Assembly: GCA_046597185.1 (NCBI GenBank)
Contig: JBKJLF010000349.1
Span: 1 to 20,811 of the forward strand
Origin: CAMBDR01 sp046597185
Lineage (GTDB): Bacteria > Pseudomonadota > Gammaproteobacteria > Burkholderiales > Burkholderiaceae_D
Reading direction: 5' to 3'
Length of the DNA stretch: 20,811 bases
The translations under genes were made by a program, and so were the position numbers. The notes below the pieces were generated by a model that saw only the letters and a list, made by a program, of their open reading frames with translations, was not told the DNA's origin and did no database searches. This document shows positions 1 through 7,688 of this stretch, one piece after another; positions within the stretch are counted from its first letter, which is position 1, and the number at the start of each line of letters is the position of its first letter.

Positions 1-150
1 GAACAAGGCCACCCCTATTACGCCACCGCGCGGCTGTGGGACGATGGCGTGATCGACCCGCTTGACACGCGCATGGTATTGGGCCTGGGCCTGTCTGCCT
101 CGTTAAACCAGCCGATACCGGATACGCGTTTTGGCGTGTTCCGCATGTAA
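1..150 (+). CDS. liuB: Methylcrotonyl-CoA carboxylase beta (carboxyltransferase) subunit, 3' end only
   Basis: The frame is open from the first base and ends at TAA 148-150, giving the last 49 residues of a larger protein. The ending (GHPYYATARLWDDG, then DPLDTRMVLGLGLSAS, then FGVFRM) is the typical C-terminus of the biotin-dependent carboxyltransferase subunit of 3-methylcrotonyl-CoA carboxylase. That subunit moves the carboxyl group from carboxybiotin to 3-methylcrotonyl-CoA in leucine and isovalerate catabolism. The neighbours support this: liuC starts 9 bases downstream and the biotin-carrying alpha subunit liuD lies further along the same strand. A propionyl- or geranyl-CoA carboxylase subunit is possible from the tail alone, but the context favours LiuB. 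The start is outside the window. Confidence 0.85.
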   Translation, partial: EQGHPYYATARLWDDGVIDPLDTRMVLGLGLSASLNQPIPDTRFGVFRM

Positions 151-159
151 GGATCAGTC

Positions 160-1011
160 ATGACGAAAGATACAGTGCAAACCGCAAACTTCACCACGCT
201 GGAAATCAGCCATGCGGGTGCCTTGGCCACGGTCACGCTCAATCGCCCCGAGGTGCGCAACGCGTTCAATGAAGTCATGATCGCGGAATTGACGCAAGCC
301 TTCGCCGGGCTGGGCCAGGACGCCAGCGTGCGCGCCATTGTGCTGGCCGCCAACGGCCCGGCATTTTGCGCCGGTGCCGATTTAAACTGGATGAAAAAAA
401 TGGCGACTTACTCGCATGACGAGAATTTTGCCGACGCGCTGCAACTGGCGCAAATGCTGTGCACCATTTACGAATGCCCGAAACCGACCGTGGCACGGGT
501 GCAGGGCGATTGTTATGCCGGCGGCATGGGTTTGGTGACCGCTTGCGATATGATCGTGGCCGTGTCGAATGCTAATTTTTGTCTGTCCGAAGTCAAACTG
601 GGTTTGATTCCCGCCACCATTTCACCGTATGTGATCAAAGCCATGGGCGAACAAATGGCGCGCCGTTATTTTCTTACCGCAGAACGCTTTTCTGCCACTG
701 CCGCGTATCGCTTTGGCATGGTGCATGAATTGGTGGAAAGCGCGGCGCTGGACTGTGACGGGTTTGTCAACCATGCGCATGCGCTCGATGCCAGCGTGGC
801 CGCCATCACCAACGCACTGCTGGCCAATAGCCCGCATGCGGTGGCACAAGCCAAAGTGCTGGTGCGCGAGGTGGTGGGGCGAGCTGTGGACATTAGCTTG
901 CAGAACGGTACCGCCAAACGCATCGCGCAGATTCGCTCTTCCTGCGAGGGGCGCGAAGGCGTGGCCTCGTTTTTGGAAAAACGTAAGCCTTCCTGGCTGG
1001 CGGGTGCATGA
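160..1011 (+). CDS. liuC: Methylglutaconyl-CoA hydratase (enoyl-CoA hydratase/isomerase family)
   Basis: This 283-residue crotonase-fold protein probably hydrates 3-methylglutaconyl-CoA to HMG-CoA, the step between methylcrotonyl-CoA carboxylase and HMG-CoA lyase. Visible family features are the N-terminal TLNRPEVRNAF strand (residues 26-36), the first oxyanion-hole segment GPAFCAGADLNWM (66-78), the second segment with GDCYAGGMGL (116-125), and a catalytic-type glutamate at about 144 in LSEVKLGLIPATISPYV. The ATG at 160 is preceded by AAGGA overlapping the liuB stop at a spacing of 6. The gene ends in an ATGA overlap with bioA, so the two are probably translationally coupled. Substrate specificity is inferred from liuB, liuD and liuE on the same strand; the fold alone would allow another enoyl-CoA hydratase. 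Confidence 0.87.
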   Translation: MTKDTVQTANFTTLEISHAGALATVTLNRPEVRNAFNEVMIAELTQAFAGLGQDASVRAIVLAANGPAFCAGADLNWMKKMATYSHDENFADALQLAQMLCTIYECPKPTVARVQGDCYAGGMGLVTACDMIVAVSNANFCLSEVKLGLIPATISPYVIKAMGEQMARRYFLTAERFSATAAYRFGMVHELVESAALDCDGFVNHAHALDASVAAITNALLANSPHAVAQAKVLVREVVGRAVDISLQNGTAKRIAQIRSSCEGREGVASFLEKRKPSWLAGA

Positions 1012-2366
1012 GCGCGCCACCGTTTCAAGCTCCTGATTGGGTCACGCGCAGTTTGCATAGCGTGTGGCACCCCTGCACCCAAATGCAGCAGCATGAAACC
1101 ATCCCCTTGATTGCCATCAAATCCGGGCGCGGCGTGTGGCTGTATGACCAGGCTGGCCGTCGTTACCTGGATGCGATTTCATCCTGGTGGGTGAATTTAT
1201 TTGGCCACGCCAATCCACGCATCAACGCTGCCCTGAAACAACAGCTCGATGTGTTGGAACACGCGATGCTGGCCGGCTTTACGCATGAACCGGTGGTGGA
1301 ATTATCAGAAAAATTATCGGCTCTGACCGACCACGTGCTGGGCCATTGTTTTTACGCTTCCGATGGCGCTTCTGCGGTGGAAATCGCCCTGAAAATGAGC
1401 TTTCACAGTTGGCTCAATCAAGGCAAAAGCACCAAACAAGAATTCGTTTGTCTGCAAGGCAGTTATCACGGTGAAACCATCGGCGCGTTGGGTGTCACCG
1501 ATGTGCCCCTGTTTCGTGCTGCGTATGGCGGCATGCTGCGCCCGGCGCATGTGGTGGCCTCGCCCGACGCCCGGCAGGCGCAGCCGGGCGAAACTGCGCA
1601 AGACGTGGCCAGACGCGCGGCCAATGAACTGGAAACCTTACTCCAACAACGGGCCGGGCATATTGCCGCCGTCATCATCGAACCACTGGTGCAATGCGCC
1701 ACCGGCATGGCGATGTATGACCCGCTGTATTTGAGTATTGTCGATGCCCTGTGCCAGCGCTATCAGGTGCATTTAATTCTGGATGAAATCGCAGTCGGCT
1801 TCGGTCGCACCGGTAGCTTTTTCGCTTGCCAGCAAGCGGGCGTGTGGCCGGACTTTTTATGCCTGTCCAAAGGCATTAGCGGCGGTTATTTACCGCTTTC
1901 GGTGGTAATGACCCGGCCTGAAGTGTATCAAACCTTTTATAGCCCGGATGTGCGGCGCGGCTTTTTGCATTCGCATTCGTATACCGGCAACCCGCTGGCT
2001 TGCCGCGCGGCTTTGGAGACGCTGGCGATTTTTCAGGATGAGGGCATCCTGCGGCGCAATGAACGTACTGCCAGCCAATTGGCACACGCTTTCGCGCCCT
2101 TGGCCAGCCACCCGCAAGTGCGCCATCTACGCCAGCGCGGCATGATACTGGCCTTTGATGTGGCAGGTAGCGACCCCGCTTTTTCGCGCCGCTTCTTTGC
2201 GCTGGCGCAGCAGGCGGAAATATTGCTGCGCCCGATTGGCCGCACCGTCTACCTGATGCCGCCTTATATTCTGGACGACGGCGATATTGCCTTGCTGGCT
2301 GAACGTATTCCCCAGGTGTTGGAACAAGTGCTGCAACAAGAGGCGCAGCAAAAGGACGGCCAATGA
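1008..2366 (+). CDS. bioA: Adenosylmethionine-8-amino-7-oxononanoate aminotransferase (DAPA synthase)
   Basis: This 452-residue class III PLP aminotransferase converts 7-keto-8-aminopelargonate to 7,8-diaminopelargonate with S-adenosylmethionine as amino donor, the third step of biotin ring assembly. The BioA-type start (VWHPCTQMQQHE, 19-30), SSWWVNLFGHANP (58-70), FYASDGASAVEIALKM (115-130), the PLP-contacting aspartate 259 in LILDEIAVGFGRTG, and the Schiff-base lysine 288 in LCLSKGISGGYLP are all visible. Length is normal for the family. The ATG overlaps the liuC stop as ATGA, and its own stop overlaps bioF in the same way, so expression is probably coupled to the leucine-degradation genes upstream. 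Confidence 0.96.
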   Translation: MSAPPFQAPDWVTRSLHSVWHPCTQMQQHETIPLIAIKSGRGVWLYDQAGRRYLDAISSWWVNLFGHANPRINAALKQQLDVLEHAMLAGFTHEPVVELSEKLSALTDHVLGHCFYASDGASAVEIALKMSFHSWLNQGKSTKQEFVCLQGSYHGETIGALGVTDVPLFRAAYGGMLRPAHVVASPDARQAQPGETAQDVARRAANELETLLQQRAGHIAAVIIEPLVQCATGMAMYDPLYLSIVDALCQRYQVHLILDEIAVGFGRTGSFFACQQAGVWPDFLCLSKGISGGYLPLSVVMTRPEVYQTFYSPDVRRGFLHSHSYTGNPLACRAALETLAIFQDEGILRRNERTASQLAHAFAPLASHPQVRHLRQRGMILAFDVAGSDPAFSRRFFALAQQAEILLRPIGRTVYLMPPYILDDGDIALLAERIPQVLEQVLQQEAQQKDGQ

Positions 2367-3586
2367 AACTAATCCAGGCACTCGAAGCACAACTGGCCGT
2401 ACTCGATGACAAGGGTTTGCGCCGGGTATTGCGCAGCGTAGGCAGCCCCTGCGGTGCCGAATTAAGTGTGGACGGGCAAACCGTGCTGGCCTTTGCCAGC
2501 AATGACTATTTGGGTTTGGCCAGCCACCCGACTTTGGCGCAAGCCATGCATGCGGGGGTGGATCGCTATGGCGTTGGCAGCGGTGCATCGCACTTGATCA
2601 GCGGCCATTATGCGGTGCATGGCGAGCTGGAACAGCGCTTGGCGGCCATGCAAGATGCCCACATTCCCGATGTGCGCGCCCTGTACTTTGGCACCGGCTA
2701 TATGGCCAATCTGGCCGTGTTGACGGCGCTGGCTGGCAGCGTGGCGCTGCCTGACTGCTGTATTTTTTCTGAAAGCTTGAACCACGCCTCGATTATTGAC
2801 GGTGCCCGCTTAAGCCGCGCTCAGGTACAGGTGTTTCCCCATGCCGACGTGGTTGCGCTGCAGCGCATGCTGGAAACCAGTTCGGCCCCATTAAAAATCG
2901 TGGTCACCGATGGCGTGTTCAGTATGGATGGCGACCTGGCCCCCTTGGCGCGCATGCTGGCTTTGTGCGAGCAATACCAGGCTTGGCTGATCGTGGATGA
3001 TGCCCATGGTTTTGGGGTGTTGGGGGCGGATGGACATGGCATTTTGCAGCACTTGAACCTGCGCTCGCCGAATTTGATTTATATGGGCACGCTGGGCAAG
3101 GCGGCGGGCGTCAGCGGCGCGTTTGTGGCGGCGCACAGCGTGCTGATCGAGTGGCTGGTGCAGCGCGCCCGGCAGTATATTTACACCACCGCGGCTGCAC
3201 CTGCACTGGCACAGGCACTGTTGGCCAGTCTGGATATTATTGAAGGCCCCGAAGGGCGTGAGCGGCGCGCCCATTTGCAAGCTTTGGTGGCGCAGTGGCA
3301 GCAAGGCATTCACGGCCGCTGCTGGCAGCGCTTGCCGTCCAACACCGCGATTCAACCGCTTATTGTTGGCAGCAATCACGATGTGATGGCGCTGGCGGCG
3401 GCCTTGCGTGCACGTGGCTTGTGGGTGCCCGCAATCCGCCCACCCACGGTGCCTGCGGGCACGGCGCGCCTGCGCGTCACACTCACCAGCGCGCATAGCC
3501 AAAGCCAGGTACAGCGCCTGATCGATACCATTAACGAATTGGAAACCGCGCACTTGGCGCAACAGGAGAGGGAGAATTTGCGATGA
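2363..3586 (+). CDS. bioF: 8-amino-7-oxononanoate synthase (KAPA synthase)
   Basis: This 407-residue alpha-oxoamine synthase condenses pimeloyl-ACP or pimeloyl-CoA with L-alanine to give KAPA, CO2 and free carrier. Characteristic segments are FASNDYLGLASHP (44-56), GSGASHLISGHYAVHGELE (72-90), SLNHASIIDGARLSRAQ (138-154), DGVFSMDGDLAPL (183-195), DDAHGFGVLG (212-221), and the PLP lysine 246 in YMGTLGKAAGVSGAF. A glycine C-acetyltransferase is the main alternative within the fold, but position between bioA and bioD settles the call. Both ends are ATGA overlaps. The pimeloyl-supply genes bioC and bioH are not present in this window. Confidence 0.96.
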   Translation: MKLIQALEAQLAVLDDKGLRRVLRSVGSPCGAELSVDGQTVLAFASNDYLGLASHPTLAQAMHAGVDRYGVGSGASHLISGHYAVHGELEQRLAAMQDAHIPDVRALYFGTGYMANLAVLTALAGSVALPDCCIFSESLNHASIIDGARLSRAQVQVFPHADVVALQRMLETSSAPLKIVVTDGVFSMDGDLAPLARMLALCEQYQAWLIVDDAHGFGVLGADGHGILQHLNLRSPNLIYMGTLGKAAGVSGAFVAAHSVLIEWLVQRARQYIYTTAAAPALAQALLASLDIIEGPEGRERRAHLQALVAQWQQGIHGRCWQRLPSNTAIQPLIVGSNHDVMALAAALRARGLWVPAIRPPTVPAGTARLRVTLTSAHSQSQVQRLIDTINELETAHLAQQERENLR

Positions 3587-3642
3587 CGACATCAATGACC
3601 ACATCAATGACCACATCAATGACCATACCAATGACCACACTA
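3583..3642 (+). repeat. 12-bp tandem repeat carrying five in-frame ATG codons at the bioD start
   Basis: Five consecutive 12-bp units occur: ATGACGACATCA, ATGACCACATCA twice, ATGACCATACCA and ATGACCACACTA. Each unit begins with an ATG in the bioD frame, and unit gain or loss would keep the frame. The units encode MTTS, MTTS, MTTS, MTIP and MTTL. Slipped-strand expansion is the likely origin. Confidence 0.95.
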
Positions 3643-4335
3643 AGCCAGGGATTTTCTTGTTTTGTAACGGGCACCGATACCGAAATCGGCAAAACCCTGA
3701 TCAGTTGCGCCTTGTTGCATGCGCTGGCGCAAAAAGGCCAGGTGGCAGTCGGTATGAAGCCGGTGGCGGCGGGTGCCGTGCTGCGGGACGGGGTTTGGCA
3801 TAATGACGATGTGGATTTATTACGTGCCCATAGCAGTGTACAATTACCGACCGAAGTCGTGGCCCCGTATGTGTTGCGCACCGCCGCCGCGCCGCATATC
3901 GCGGCCCAGCGCGAGCATATTCATATTGATGTGGATTTGATTTTGCAACAATATCAAACCATGCGCCAAATCACCCCCAATGTGGTGGTGGAAGGGGTCG
4001 GCGGGTTTGTGGTGCCGTTTTCTGATTCGTGCGACAGTGCCGTTTTGGCGCAACGGCTGACTTTGCCGATTATTCTGGTGGTGGGCATGCGGCTGGGTTG
4101 TTTGAATCATGCGCTCTTGACGGTGGAAGCGATTGCCGCGCGCGGTTTGCATTTGGCGGGCTGGGTGGCCAATTTGGTGGATGAACAAATGGCGTTTGCC
4201 TTCGATAATTGCACCGCCCTGGCCGAGCGGATTGATGCGCCCTTGCTGGGTTGGGTGCCGCGCATGGCCGCCCCCGGTGCGCCTGCTGCTGCGGCTTGCC
4301 TTGATTTTTCGCGCTTGCCCAATTGGCCCGCATAA
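3583..4335 (+). CDS. bioD: ATP-dependent dethiobiotin synthetase
   Basis: This 250-residue protein closes the ureido ring of dethiobiotin from diaminopelargonate, CO2 and ATP. It has the BioD P-loop GTDTEIGKT (30-38), the following GMKPVAAGA segment with a conserved lysine, and VVEGVGGFVVPF. BioD proteins normally begin a few residues before the P-loop. Here about 20 extra residues precede it, made of MTTS/MTIP/MTTL units encoded by a 12-bp tandem repeat. All five repeat ATGs are in frame (3583, 3595, 3607, 3619, 3631). The first overlaps the bioF stop (ATGA) and is chosen for that reason, but the downstream ATGs, especially 3631, would give the usual N-terminus. Confidence 0.94.
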   Translation: MTTSMTTSMTTSMTIPMTTLSQGFSCFVTGTDTEIGKTLISCALLHALAQKGQVAVGMKPVAAGAVLRDGVWHNDDVDLLRAHSSVQLPTEVVAPYVLRTAAAPHIAAQREHIHIDVDLILQQYQTMRQITPNVVVEGVGGFVVPFSDSCDSAVLAQRLTLPIILVVGMRLGCLNHALLTVEAIAARGLHLAGWVANLVDEQMAFAFDNCTALAERIDAPLLGWVPRMAAPGAPAAAACLDFSRLPNWPA

Positions 4336-4410
4336 GTTGGAATGATATTGAATTATTGTGAATTATTTTGAATGAAATTGTTTTAGATTGTTTTGGAAAA
4401 AAGGAAAACC
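4336..4410 (+). other. AT-rich bioD-bioB spacer with imperfect repeats and the bioB ribosome binding site
   Basis: This is the longest gap inside the bio cluster. It is strongly AT-rich, with loosely repeated GAATTATT / TTGAATGAAATTG words between 4345 and 4385. AAGGA followed by AAACC and ATG forms the bioB ribosome binding site (4401-4410). I see no palindrome of the TTGTAAACC type typical of BirA operators and no convincing -35/-10 pair, although the base composition would suit a secondary promoter. Confidence 0.6.
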
Positions 4411-5433
4411 ATGACTACCCAATTAGCGACGCCGCAGGCAATGACCTTCCACCCGCAACCGGAGCCGATCAAGCTGCCCGAGAACCCCACTTGGCCCGTC
4501 GAACAAATTATGGCTTTATTTGAATTGCCATTTAACGATTTGCTATTCCATGCGCAGCAAGTGCATCGCAGCCATTTTCCCGCGCAGGATGTGGAATTGG
4601 CGACGCTGTTATCGATTAAAACTGGTGGTTGCGAAGAAGATTGTGGTTATTGCCCACAAGCGGCGCGCTATGATACCGGGGTCGAAGCGAAAAAGATTTT
4701 ACCACTGGATGAAGTCTTGCAAGCCGCGCGTGATGCCAAAGCCAATGGCGCAACCCGCTTTTGCATGGGCGCAGCCTGGCGTGAACCCAAGCAGCGCGAT
4801 ATGGAAAAAATCGAAGCCATGGTCGGCGCGGTGCATGACCTGGGGCTGGAAACCTGCGCCACGCTGGGTATGTTATCCGAGCAGCAGGCGTATGCACTGA
4901 AAAAAGCCGGGCTGGATTATTACAACCATAACCTCGATACCGCGCCCGAATTTTACGGCAACGTCATCTCCACCCGCCAATATCAGGACCGGCTCGATAC
5001 CCTGGGCCGGGTGCGTGAGGCCGGTTTGAAAGTGTGCTGTGGCGGCATTGTTGGCATGGGCGAATCGCGCTTGCAGCGGGCTGGCTTGATTGCGCAATTG
5101 GCCAATCTCAATCCTTACCCGGAATCGGTGCCGGTCAACCATTTGGTGCAAGTTGAGGGCACCCCTTTGCACGGGCTTGATCCGCTCGACCCGCTGGAAT
5201 TTGTGCGTACCATTGCGGTGGCGCGCATCACCATGCCCAAGGCTCGGGTGCGGCTTTCGGCAGGGCGGCGCGAAATGGGCGAAGCGGTGCAGGCGCTATG
5301 CTTTTTGGCGGGCGCGAATTCGATTTTTTATGGCGATAAATTATTAACTACCAGCAACCCTGAAGCAGGCGATGATCGTGCTTTGCTGGCCAAGCTGGGC
5401 TTGCAAACTCGTGCTGGCAGCGTGTTGGTCTGA
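4411..5433 (+). CDS. bioB: Biotin synthase (radical SAM)
   Basis: This 340-residue radical-SAM enzyme inserts sulfur into dethiobiotin to give biotin. The [4Fe-4S]/SAM motif C74-x3-C78-x2-C81 lies in GGCEEDCGYCPQAARY. The family segments RFCMGAAWREP, YYNHNLDTAPEFY, CCGGIVGMGES and RLSAGRREMGEAVQALCF (with the arginine that contacts the [2Fe-2S] cluster) are all present. I chose the ATG at 4411 because AAGGA lies 5 bases upstream; an in-frame TTG at 4393 has no ribosome binding site. The first 25 or so residues are an ordinary variable extension. It is the last step of the pathway and is separated from bioD by the AT-rich spacer. Confidence 0.97.
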   Translation: MTTQLATPQAMTFHPQPEPIKLPENPTWPVEQIMALFELPFNDLLFHAQQVHRSHFPAQDVELATLLSIKTGGCEEDCGYCPQAARYDTGVEAKKILPLDEVLQAARDAKANGATRFCMGAAWREPKQRDMEKIEAMVGAVHDLGLETCATLGMLSEQQAYALKKAGLDYYNHNLDTAPEFYGNVISTRQYQDRLDTLGRVREAGLKVCCGGIVGMGESRLQRAGLIAQLANLNPYPESVPVNHLVQVEGTPLHGLDPLDPLEFVRTIAVARITMPKARVRLSAGRREMGEAVQALCFLAGANSIFYGDKLLTTSNPEAGDDRALLAKLGLQTRAGSVLV

Positions 5434-5448
5434 TTGGCCTGATTGGCA
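5431..5448 (+). repeat. Two 9-bp tandem units starting at the bioB stop codon
   Basis: TGATTGGCC and TGATTGGCA follow one another, then a partial third unit TGATCG. The first TGA is the bioB stop. The repeat is short and could be chance, but it fits the tandem-repeat habit seen at other gene edges in this window. Confidence 0.6.
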
Positions 5449-5515
5449 TGATCGACGTAGAGGAAATGATTTTTGCAGCATTTTTAGATTATTAAAATAA
5501 GACAGAGAGAACGCA

Positions 5516-7576
5516 ATGTTTACCAAAATCCTGATAGCCAACCGTGGCGAAATTGCCTGCCGGGTCGCCGCCAGCGCGCGTCGCCTGGGGGTCAAAACCG
5601 TGGCCGTGTATTCCGCAGCCGACGCCAACGCCAAACACGTGGCGGTGTGTGATGAAGCGGTCTTGATCGGCCCGGCAGCAGCGCGCGAGAGTTATTTGTG
5701 TGCCGATAAAATCATCGCCGTGGCGCTGGAAACGGGTGCCCAGGCAATTCACCCCGGTTATGGATTTTTATCCGAAAACAGCGACTTTGCCGACGCTTGC
5801 GCGGCCCAGGGTTTGGTGTTTATTGGCCCCCCCGCCGCCAGCATTCGCGCCATGGGTTCCAAATCCGCCGCCAAAACCTTGATGGAACAAGCCAAGGTGC
5901 CGCTGGTGCCGGGCTACCATGGCGAGAATCAGGAAGCGGCGTTTTTGCAACTTGAGGCGGATCGCATCGGCTACCCGGTATTACTCAAAGCCAGTGCTGG
6001 CGGTGGCGGCAAGGGTATGCGGGTGGTGGAACAATCGAGCGACTTTGCCGCAGCATTGGCGTCCTGCAAGCGCGAAGCGATTAACTCCTTTGGTGACGAC
6101 AAGGTGTTGGTGGAAAAATATCTGGTGCGGCCACGCCATATCGAAATTCAAGTCTTTGCTGACAGCCATGGCCAATGCGTGTATTTGTTTGAGCGCGATT
6201 GTTCGGTGCAGCGCCGCCATCAAAAAGTATTGGAAGAAGCGCCCGCCCCCGGCATGACGCCAGAGCGGCGCGCCGCCATGGGGCAAGCCGCAGTGGCGGC
6301 GGCCAGCGCAGTAGGCTATGTCGGCGCGGGCACGGTGGAATTTATCGCCAACCAGGATGGTTCGTTTTATTTCATGGAAATGAATACCCGCTTGCAGGTG
6401 GAGCACCCGGTGACGGAAATGATTACCGGGCAAGATTTGGTGGAATGGCAGTTGCGCGTGGCCTCGGGCGAGCGCTTGCCTTTGCGCCAGGATCAATTGC
6501 AAATCCATGGCCATGCGCTGGAAGCGCGGGTCTATGCCGAAAACCCGGAAAAAGGCTTTTTACCTTCGATCGGGCAATTGCAGCATTTGCGCACGCCCGC
6601 TGCGGTCGAATTTGAAAACGGCATGGTGGCGGTGGCAGGTGCTGGCAGCACCCCTGCGGCGGTGCGGATTGATTCCGGCGTGCGCGCAGGTGACGCCATC
6701 TCACCGTTTTACGACCCGATGATTGCCAAACTGATCGTCTGGGGGCCGGATCGCGCGGCGGCCTTGGCGCAGATGGCCCAGTCTTTGGCGCAATATCAGG
6801 TGGTGGGCCTATCGAGCAATATCGCCTTCTTGCAGCGCATGGTAAAGAGCGTGCCCTTTGCCAGTGCCGATCTGGATACCGGCCTGATCGAGCGTCATCG
6901 CGCCACCTTGTTCCCGCCCCTGCAGGCAGCACCGATGGCCGCTATTGCGCTGGCCTGCTTGGCCTTGGTGGACGATGAGCGGCAACAGGCGCAAGCCGGT
7001 GATTGCCAGCCGGGAAACCCGTGGAGCCATGCCATGGGTTGGCGTTTGAATCAAAGCATGAAGCGCAAACTTGGGTTTTCCGATGAGTACTCGGCCAGCG
7101 TGACGGACGGGTTTGATTATGAAACCCAACTCACCTATCAGCATGACGGCTATCAATTGACGGTGTACGATGCCAAGGCCAGCGTACAATTCAAGTCGCG
7201 CCAGGGCCATGATTTTAGTCTGGTATTGGGCTTGAACAGTGTGCGCGGCACGGTGATTCGCGCGCACGACAGCTTCCATGTGTTTTATGCAGGTCAGCAT
7301 TATGTGTTGCACTTCCATGACCCTATGGCCCATGCGGGCGAGGTCGAAGCCGAAGGCGGGCGCTTGACCGCACCCATGCCCGGCAAGGTGGTGGCGGTGT
7401 TGGCCAAGGCCGGGCAAAGCGTGCAAAAAGGTGATCCGTTGGTGATTATGGAAGCGATGAAAATGGAGCACACCATTGCCGCACCAGCCGATGGCATGGT
7501 GGAACAGGTGTTATATGCGGTGGGCGACCAGGTTGCTGACGGCGCGCCGCTATTGGCGTTTAAGATTGCCGGGTAG
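5516..7576 (+). CDS. liuD: Methylcrotonyl-CoA carboxylase alpha subunit (biotin carboxylase plus biotin carrier)
   Basis: This 686-residue protein carboxylates its own biotin with ATP and bicarbonate and passes the carboxyl group to LiuB. The N-terminal biotin carboxylase domain (MFTKILIANRGEIACRV) is followed by the ATP-grasp glycine loop KASAGGGGKGMRVV, then EKYLVRPRHIEIQV and MEMNTRLQVEHPVTEMITG. The C-terminal biotinyl domain carries EAMKMEHTI with the biotin acceptor lysine at about 649. The length matches MCC-alpha rather than the shorter AccC. GAGAGA precedes the ATG. The leucine pathway assignment comes from liuB, liuC and liuE. The protein is itself a client of the biotin pathway encoded directly upstream. 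The stop codon is the first unit of a TAGTGG repeat. Confidence 0.95.
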   Translation: MFTKILIANRGEIACRVAASARRLGVKTVAVYSAADANAKHVAVCDEAVLIGPAAARESYLCADKIIAVALETGAQAIHPGYGFLSENSDFADACAAQGLVFIGPPAASIRAMGSKSAAKTLMEQAKVPLVPGYHGENQEAAFLQLEADRIGYPVLLKASAGGGGKGMRVVEQSSDFAAALASCKREAINSFGDDKVLVEKYLVRPRHIEIQVFADSHGQCVYLFERDCSVQRRHQKVLEEAPAPGMTPERRAAMGQAAVAAASAVGYVGAGTVEFIANQDGSFYFMEMNTRLQVEHPVTEMITGQDLVEWQLRVASGERLPLRQDQLQIHGHALEARVYAENPEKGFLPSIGQLQHLRTPAAVEFENGMVAVAGAGSTPAAVRIDSGVRAGDAISPFYDPMIAKLIVWGPDRAAALAQMAQSLAQYQVVGLSSNIAFLQRMVKSVPFASADLDTGLIERHRATLFPPLQAAPMAAIALACLALVDDERQQAQAGDCQPGNPWSHAMGWRLNQSMKRKLGFSDEYSASVTDGFDYETQLTYQHDGYQLTVYDAKASVQFKSRQGHDFSLVLGLNSVRGTVIRAHDSFHVFYAGQHYVLHFHDPMAHAGEVEAEGGRLTAPMPGKVVAVLAKAGQSVQKGDPLVIMEAMKMEHTIAAPADGMVEQVLYAVGDQVADGAPLLAFKIAG

Positions 7577-7609
7577 TGGTAGTGGTAGTGATAGTGGTAG
7601 TGATAGTGG
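7574..7609 (+). repeat. Six tandem TAGTGG/TAGTGA hexamers starting at the liuD stop codon
   Basis: Units at 7574, 7580, 7592 and 7604 are TAGTGG; units at 7586 and 7598 are TAGTGA. The first TAG is the liuD stop, and every unit adds further in-frame stops. Read on the minus strand it encodes alternating His-Tyr, which is only a shadow. Confidence 0.95.
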
Positions 7610-7612
7610 TGT

Positions 7613-7634
7613 TTGGTTTGGAAAAGCGAACCAA
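7613..7634 (+). terminator. Hairpin between liuD and the reductase gene
   Basis: TTGGTTTG (7613-7620) pairs with CGAACCAA (7627-7634) around a GAAAAG loop, 8 pairs including one G-U. No T-run follows, so it may be a partial terminator, an RNA-stability element, or neutral. Confidence 0.35.
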
Positions 7635-7688
7635 GCAGTACGATAAACATCTCATTCATATTGATCTGACAGATTGAAGGGTAACTTC

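Noticed and set aside
1876..2502. Minus-strand open frame opposite bioA/bioF (208 codons)
   Set aside because: It is antisense to two conserved genes and its composition is typical of a GC-driven shadow frame.
2891..3640. Long minus-strand open frame opposite bioF/bioD (249 codons)
   Set aside because: It is antisense to clear biotin genes, starts in the 12-bp repeat and shows no family motif.
4336..4410. BirA/BioR operator before bioB
   Set aside because: No palindrome resembling known biotin operators could be found in the AT-rich spacer.
6809..7471. Minus-strand open frame opposite liuD (220 codons)
   Set aside because: It is a shadow of the carboxylase reading frame, with no motif or ribosome binding site.
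3583..7609. CRISPR array or satellite element
   Set aside because: Repeats are 6-12 bp, adjacent and without spacers; they are simple tandem repeats at gene edges.
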